A stretch of DNA of 64,000 nt from Odobenus rosmarus divergens (Eukaryota; Chordata; Mammalia; Carnivora; Odobenidae): NCBI RefSeq assembly GCF_000321225.1, contig NW_004450464.1, positions 1,599,567-1,663,566 on the forward strand. Direction: 5' to 3'. Positions 60,564 through 64,000 of the stretch are shown here, piece after piece. Position numbers and translations under genes: made by a program. How positions within the stretch are numbered: position 1 is the stretch's first letter; every line of letters begins with the position of its first letter. The notes under the pieces are model-generated. The model saw nothing but the letters and a program-made list of their open reading frames with translations. It searched no databases and was not told the origin of the DNA.

Positions 60564-61553
60564 ATGGTAAAGTCCTGTCTAGAACCAGACTGACTTAAAA
60601 AAAAGTAGACTCTAAGCAAAAAAAGAGTTCTCACTATTTTTACTGAGCTAAGCAGAGACACTATCTTAAAAGTATCTCGTGAAATTATTTTCTTCCAGTT
60701 TGTGTGTGTGTGCATGTTTTACTTAGCCTAGCATCCAGCCGAATGGATATTTAGTTGATTAAATAATCACAGATGCTACAGGCTCTGAGTGCAGTAGGGC
60801 CATACAGATAATGAGGTCCAACTATCTCATAAAAATAGTATTCTATTTTATAGTTAAATTACATTGATATTTCATTTTCTATAAGCAGGTCTGCTCTGAG
60901 GGTAGCCAAAGTCGATCTCAGGATCTAATGAGAAGATACTGTCTTAACTGTTCAGGATTAATGAAAAAGTATTCTTGGTGAAAACCAATGTAAAGAGCAG
61001 ATATCATGTGGATGACTATATTTATAAGTTGCTATATTTTTAGAGCTAAAGTAGTAAAACTATCTCTTTGTCCATAACAAAGATTTCCTCTACTAACATA
61101 CTTCAGAATTCTGTGACTGAAAGGTTCAAATGGCCTGGTGTGAAGTGATCTGTTTTGTTTCCAGGGGCTTGTAGCACATTTGACATGCCATCCTAAGAAT
61201 TTAAAATCTTTTAAGTATTTAACTGACTATCAGCATAGAGCCTGCCAATCTTCACGGCTGGCTGCTAGCATTTCAGTAACTCGAGCAGAATTGCTAGGAT
61301 TTTGCAAATCATCAAGTGAATTAAGTTATAGAATAGGTCTTTGTTGAAATCATGAAGGTTTCTTGTGAAGAGAATTGAGAGTCATATCTGGGATTTTATC
61401 TTTAATGTTAATAAACATATAATTTCCCTTTAGGTGAAAAGTGGAAAAAAAGTTATAGAGTTATCAATGACAGAGAAAACTTTTTGATAGTTTTAATTTC
61501 TATATATGCCATTTCTTTTTCTTACATAGAGGGTAAATTGCGTATTCCTTTAG
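60562..61553. other. Repeat-poor unique DNA
   Basis: No feature recognised. Confidence 0.4.
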
Positions 61554-61567
61554 AAATTGATCATGGC

Positions 61568-61747
61568 GGGTGCCTGCATGGTTCAGTCGGTTGAGCGTCT
61601 GCCTTCAGCTCAGGTCATGATCCCAGGGTCCTGGGATCGAGCCCCGCATCAGGCTCCCTGGCTCATCGGGGAGCCTGCTTCTCCCTCTGCCCCTCCCCCG
61701 CTTGTGTTTTCTCTCACAAATAAGTAAATAAAATCTTTAAAAAAAAA
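61568..61747 (+). mobile_element. Carnivore SINE, first of a tail-to-tail pair
   Basis: Head 'gggtgcctgcatggttcagt', core 'gggatcgagccccgcatcag', CT-rich segment and tail 'aaataaaatctttaaa'. Target-site duplication of 14 bp with one mismatch (aaattgatcatggc at 61554-61567, aaattggtcatggc at 61748-61761). Confidence 0.96.
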
Positions 61748-61763
61748 AAATTGGTCATGGCAT

Positions 61764-61913
61764 TTTTTTTTTAAAGATTTTATTGATTTATTTGACAGAG
61801 AGAGACACAGCGAGAGAGGGAACACAAGCAGGGGGAGTGGGAGAGGGAGAAGCAGGCTTCCCTCTGAGCAGGGAGCCCGATGCGGGGCTCGATCCCAGGA
61901 CCCAGGCGCCCCA
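61764..61913 (-). mobile_element. Carnivore SINE, young-type, lacking its A-box region
   Basis: T tail, 'gacagagagagacacagcga' block, 'gatgcggggctcgatcccag', then a jump from 'gaccc' straight to 'aggcgcccca'. About 50 bp of the tRNA-related head is missing between two copies of accc. The perfect 12-bp target-site duplication tggtcatggcat (61752-61763, 61914-61925) overlaps the 3' target-site duplication of the preceding SINE. Confidence 0.97.
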
Positions 61914-61944
61914 TGGTCATGGCATCATAAAGCTACACATCATA

Positions 61945-62062
61945 CAGTGCTTTAAAGTGTGACGATTTCACAAACATTTCATCGGGTTATTTAATTTCAT
62001 TCTCAAAATGTCTCCGTAAGGTTGGTGCCTATAGGTGATCATAGATATTTCATAGTTTAAAG
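61945..62062 (-). repeat. MIR SINE fragment
   Basis: 'agtgctttaaagtgtgacga', 'cacaaacatttcatcgggtt' + 'atttaatttcattctca' and 'aaggttggtgcctatagg' follow reverse MIR order. Confidence 0.55.
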
Positions 62063-63439
62063 GACTGATCTCATTATGTGTAACTCTGTCTCTTTAAACA
62101 TGTCCTTTGACTGTACCCACTCTTCTCAAGGGAATTTCCACAATTTTGCATGACATGGACACTAAACCCACCCATTCATTTGACAAACTGGTGACTGAAT
62201 CCTGACGGTGAATGGGCTTGCCTGACCTCACCAGTGAGGGCTGAAGAAGACCTAGCCCCACACACAGCAAGGGCTGCAGTTCAGAGAAATAGTTAACTTT
62301 CCTTCTTCCTGAAAATACCAATATCCCTGATCTCCTCCCACCTAAAACACCAGTATACAAAATATTTGGCATTCAAATGGATACAACTAAGAACAAATGA
62401 AACTGTAGTTGAAGTAATTCTCCAAATTACTTTTGAAGTACTGATTTTAGCAAAAAATAATCAATGTCAAAAATGACAGATGCCAACATGGGAGGAAAAC
62501 AACTATTCACTGTTGGCAGATTCTTAGTGATAACCAGAGATGCTTAGCTGACCTGCTGTTATAAGCCGTGTTTCAAAACCAAACACTGTATGATGATTAA
62601 CATTTAAAAAATATCTTATACCTGTTCATCTTTTTGGGGAAAAAAAAATCTCACTAGGGAAAAAAATGAACTTCTTATGACTCATTAAATCAGTAGCACT
62701 ACTATAAATCATAAACCTGTTATAAGGAAATAGTTTAATATAGAAAGAGCAGGTCCAGCTGTTTAAATATCATAGAGCATATGCGGCTCAGTAATTGGGC
62801 TCAAATACTATCTGCTAAATCATTTACAGTTGTGTTACAGTGTTGTACTTCTACGGGGAAGGACAAACTAGTTCCTGAATTGCTGCCAGGCTAAGTACTA
62901 TTCTTTTAACTTCAGGTGAGTATCTCCCAAGTTAATGCCTACTTACTTGTTGAATTGAGTGGGTTTCCTGTGAAGTCGAATCTAAAATGTATCTATTCTG
63001 GGATACTTCACCGTACCATTTATTATGTGCTTTATTTGGCTTTGGATTTCAGCCTAATATTTGCTTCATATTTTTTGTTTGTTTTGTAATACGCAAGATT
63101 TCTACCTTAAAGCATTGTTCACGTAGAATACAATCTTGTCACTTTAGTAACCCCTGTTACTAAAGGGGAAATAAAACAAAATGATTTAGTTGGCAAACTG
63201 CTAAAATAAAAACACAGTAAGCTCTCCAAGAAGAGTTGACCTGTGTCCCTAGCATTTAGAATGTGAGAAAGCTACCAGCAGAGCCAGAAAGAAGTCTAGA
63301 GTTACATCCCATGATGGTGGTGGTGAGCGATTGATATATGGTAGAATGTGTCCCAATATGATTATATCTGTTCCCTGCAAATGGATTCACTAATACAGCT
63401 CTTCATCAAAATTGCCTTTTTTGTTGTTTTATTTTATTT
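62063..63439. other. Repeat-poor unique DNA
   Basis: No gene or repeat recognised. A 92-codon minus frame (62094-62372) has no known domain. Confidence 0.4.
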
Positions 63440-63562
63440 AAATTCAGACTTCTGAGGCTCACTGCAAACGTCCCCCTCTGATCCAGGAATCTGCGTATTC
63501 ATCTGATTTCCCCAGGGAATTTTTACTTTGATCAGCATCAGCATTTGAAAATCATCAGGCAG
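63440..63562 (+). repeat. Possible MER5A-like hAT element
   Basis: 'aggaatctgcgtattcatct' followed by 'tccccagggaatttttactt' and 'gatcagcatcagcatttgaa' loosely follows the MER5A order (gcatttctaacaagttccca...gatgctgatgctg). Weak. Confidence 0.35.
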
Positions 63563-64000
63563 TGGAGGCTTTGGGGGTGGTGGGGAGGAAGAGAGGAGGA
63601 GATACCATGGCTTGAGCCTCTACACTACGATAGGCATATTCTAAGTATGGAATTTTTCCCTTAGCAATTCACCTAGATCTCAAAACTGATGTTTTGAAAT
63701 TAACTGGCATATACAAGGTTATGGTATGCAAACAACCTGTTAGTGATGTTCTGGCCTATGCAGTCAGATTCATTCCTGACCTTCTGCCCTACTCTGTGTC
63801 ATAGAAGGAGCGGTCATCTGCAGGTTTCATAACCCAGGCTCCTGTTGGAAGGAGGAAAGGAGAGGAGAAAGCAGGCTCTTTCTCTCACTTCTAGTGAATG
63901 CCCTGGGTATACTACTCTGAGTGTATCTGAGACCTAATTCCCGGCAGGGCTCCCACTTCTTCTGGACAGATTCAGAATTGACAGCTTTTGATGGGTGACC
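63563..64000. other. Unassigned DNA to the right edge
   Basis: 63790-63900 ('aggctcctgttggaaggagg', 'aggagaggagaaagcaggct') is purine-rich and could belong to an old interspersed repeat. No gene seen. Confidence 0.3.

Overview
The window is intergenic or deep-intronic DNA from a mammal. It comes from a caniform (arctoid) carnivore. Evidence: (1) fifteen tRNA-derived carnivore SINEs (Can-SINE/SINEC type), each with the recognisable head (gcgcctgggtggctcag), an internal 'ggtcatgatccc...gggatcgagcccc' core, a pyrimidine-rich segment and an A-rich tail with 'aataaaatctttaaa'; (2) carnivore-type L1 3' ends; (3) mammal-wide old repeats (MIR, L2, Tigger, old L1, LTR). The dog-specific SINEC_Cf head ('gggatccctgggtggcgcag') is absent. 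The youngest-looking subfamily here ('gacagagagagacacagcg') is one I associate with seals and their relatives. Pinniped, or failing that bear, is my best guess, from memory of SINE subfamilies.

I found no supportable host protein-coding exon, tRNA, rRNA or ncRNA gene. The longest open frames fall in microsatellites, in a purine tract, in L1 ORF2 relics or in AT-rich unique DNA, at lengths expected by chance. The DNA is AT-rich, with few CpGs and no CpG island.

Layout. 1-1.4 kb: an L1 with a 5' inversion (twin priming). 1.8-5.3 kb: a SINE, an L2 scrap, a nested SINE pair and an old repeat. 9.27-10.65 kb: a 5'-truncated L1 with a perfect 12-bp target-site duplication (TSD). 11.7-23 kb: two copies of one old interspersed family, a long L2 in antisense (15.9-16.7 kb), sense L2 reverse-transcriptase scraps (20.6-21.2 and 22.9 kb) and a truncated SINE. 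24-31 kb: an LTR-like relic, two SINEs, MIR and L2 ends and microsatellites. 31-42.8 kb: several old L1 3' and ORF2 fragments, two young-type SINEs, a younger L1 3' end with an internal CA repeat and a probable solo LTR. 43-53 kb: mostly unique DNA with MIRs and three SINEs. 54.05-54.82 kb: an internally deleted Tigger1-type DNA transposon with a transposase relic. 56-62 kb: an L1 relic, two SINEs, microsatellites, and a tail-to-tail SINE pair at one target site, so that the target sequence is now present three times. 62-64 kb: MIR and MER5-like scraps.

Nothing here looks like a new biological system. What merits a second look is the retroposition history (nesting, twin priming, a triplicated target, an A-box-deleted SINE) and four or five repeat-free blocks that could be conserved regulatory DNA. 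The second group needs a cross-species alignment that I cannot run. Old-repeat family names are recalled from memory and flagged where unsure.
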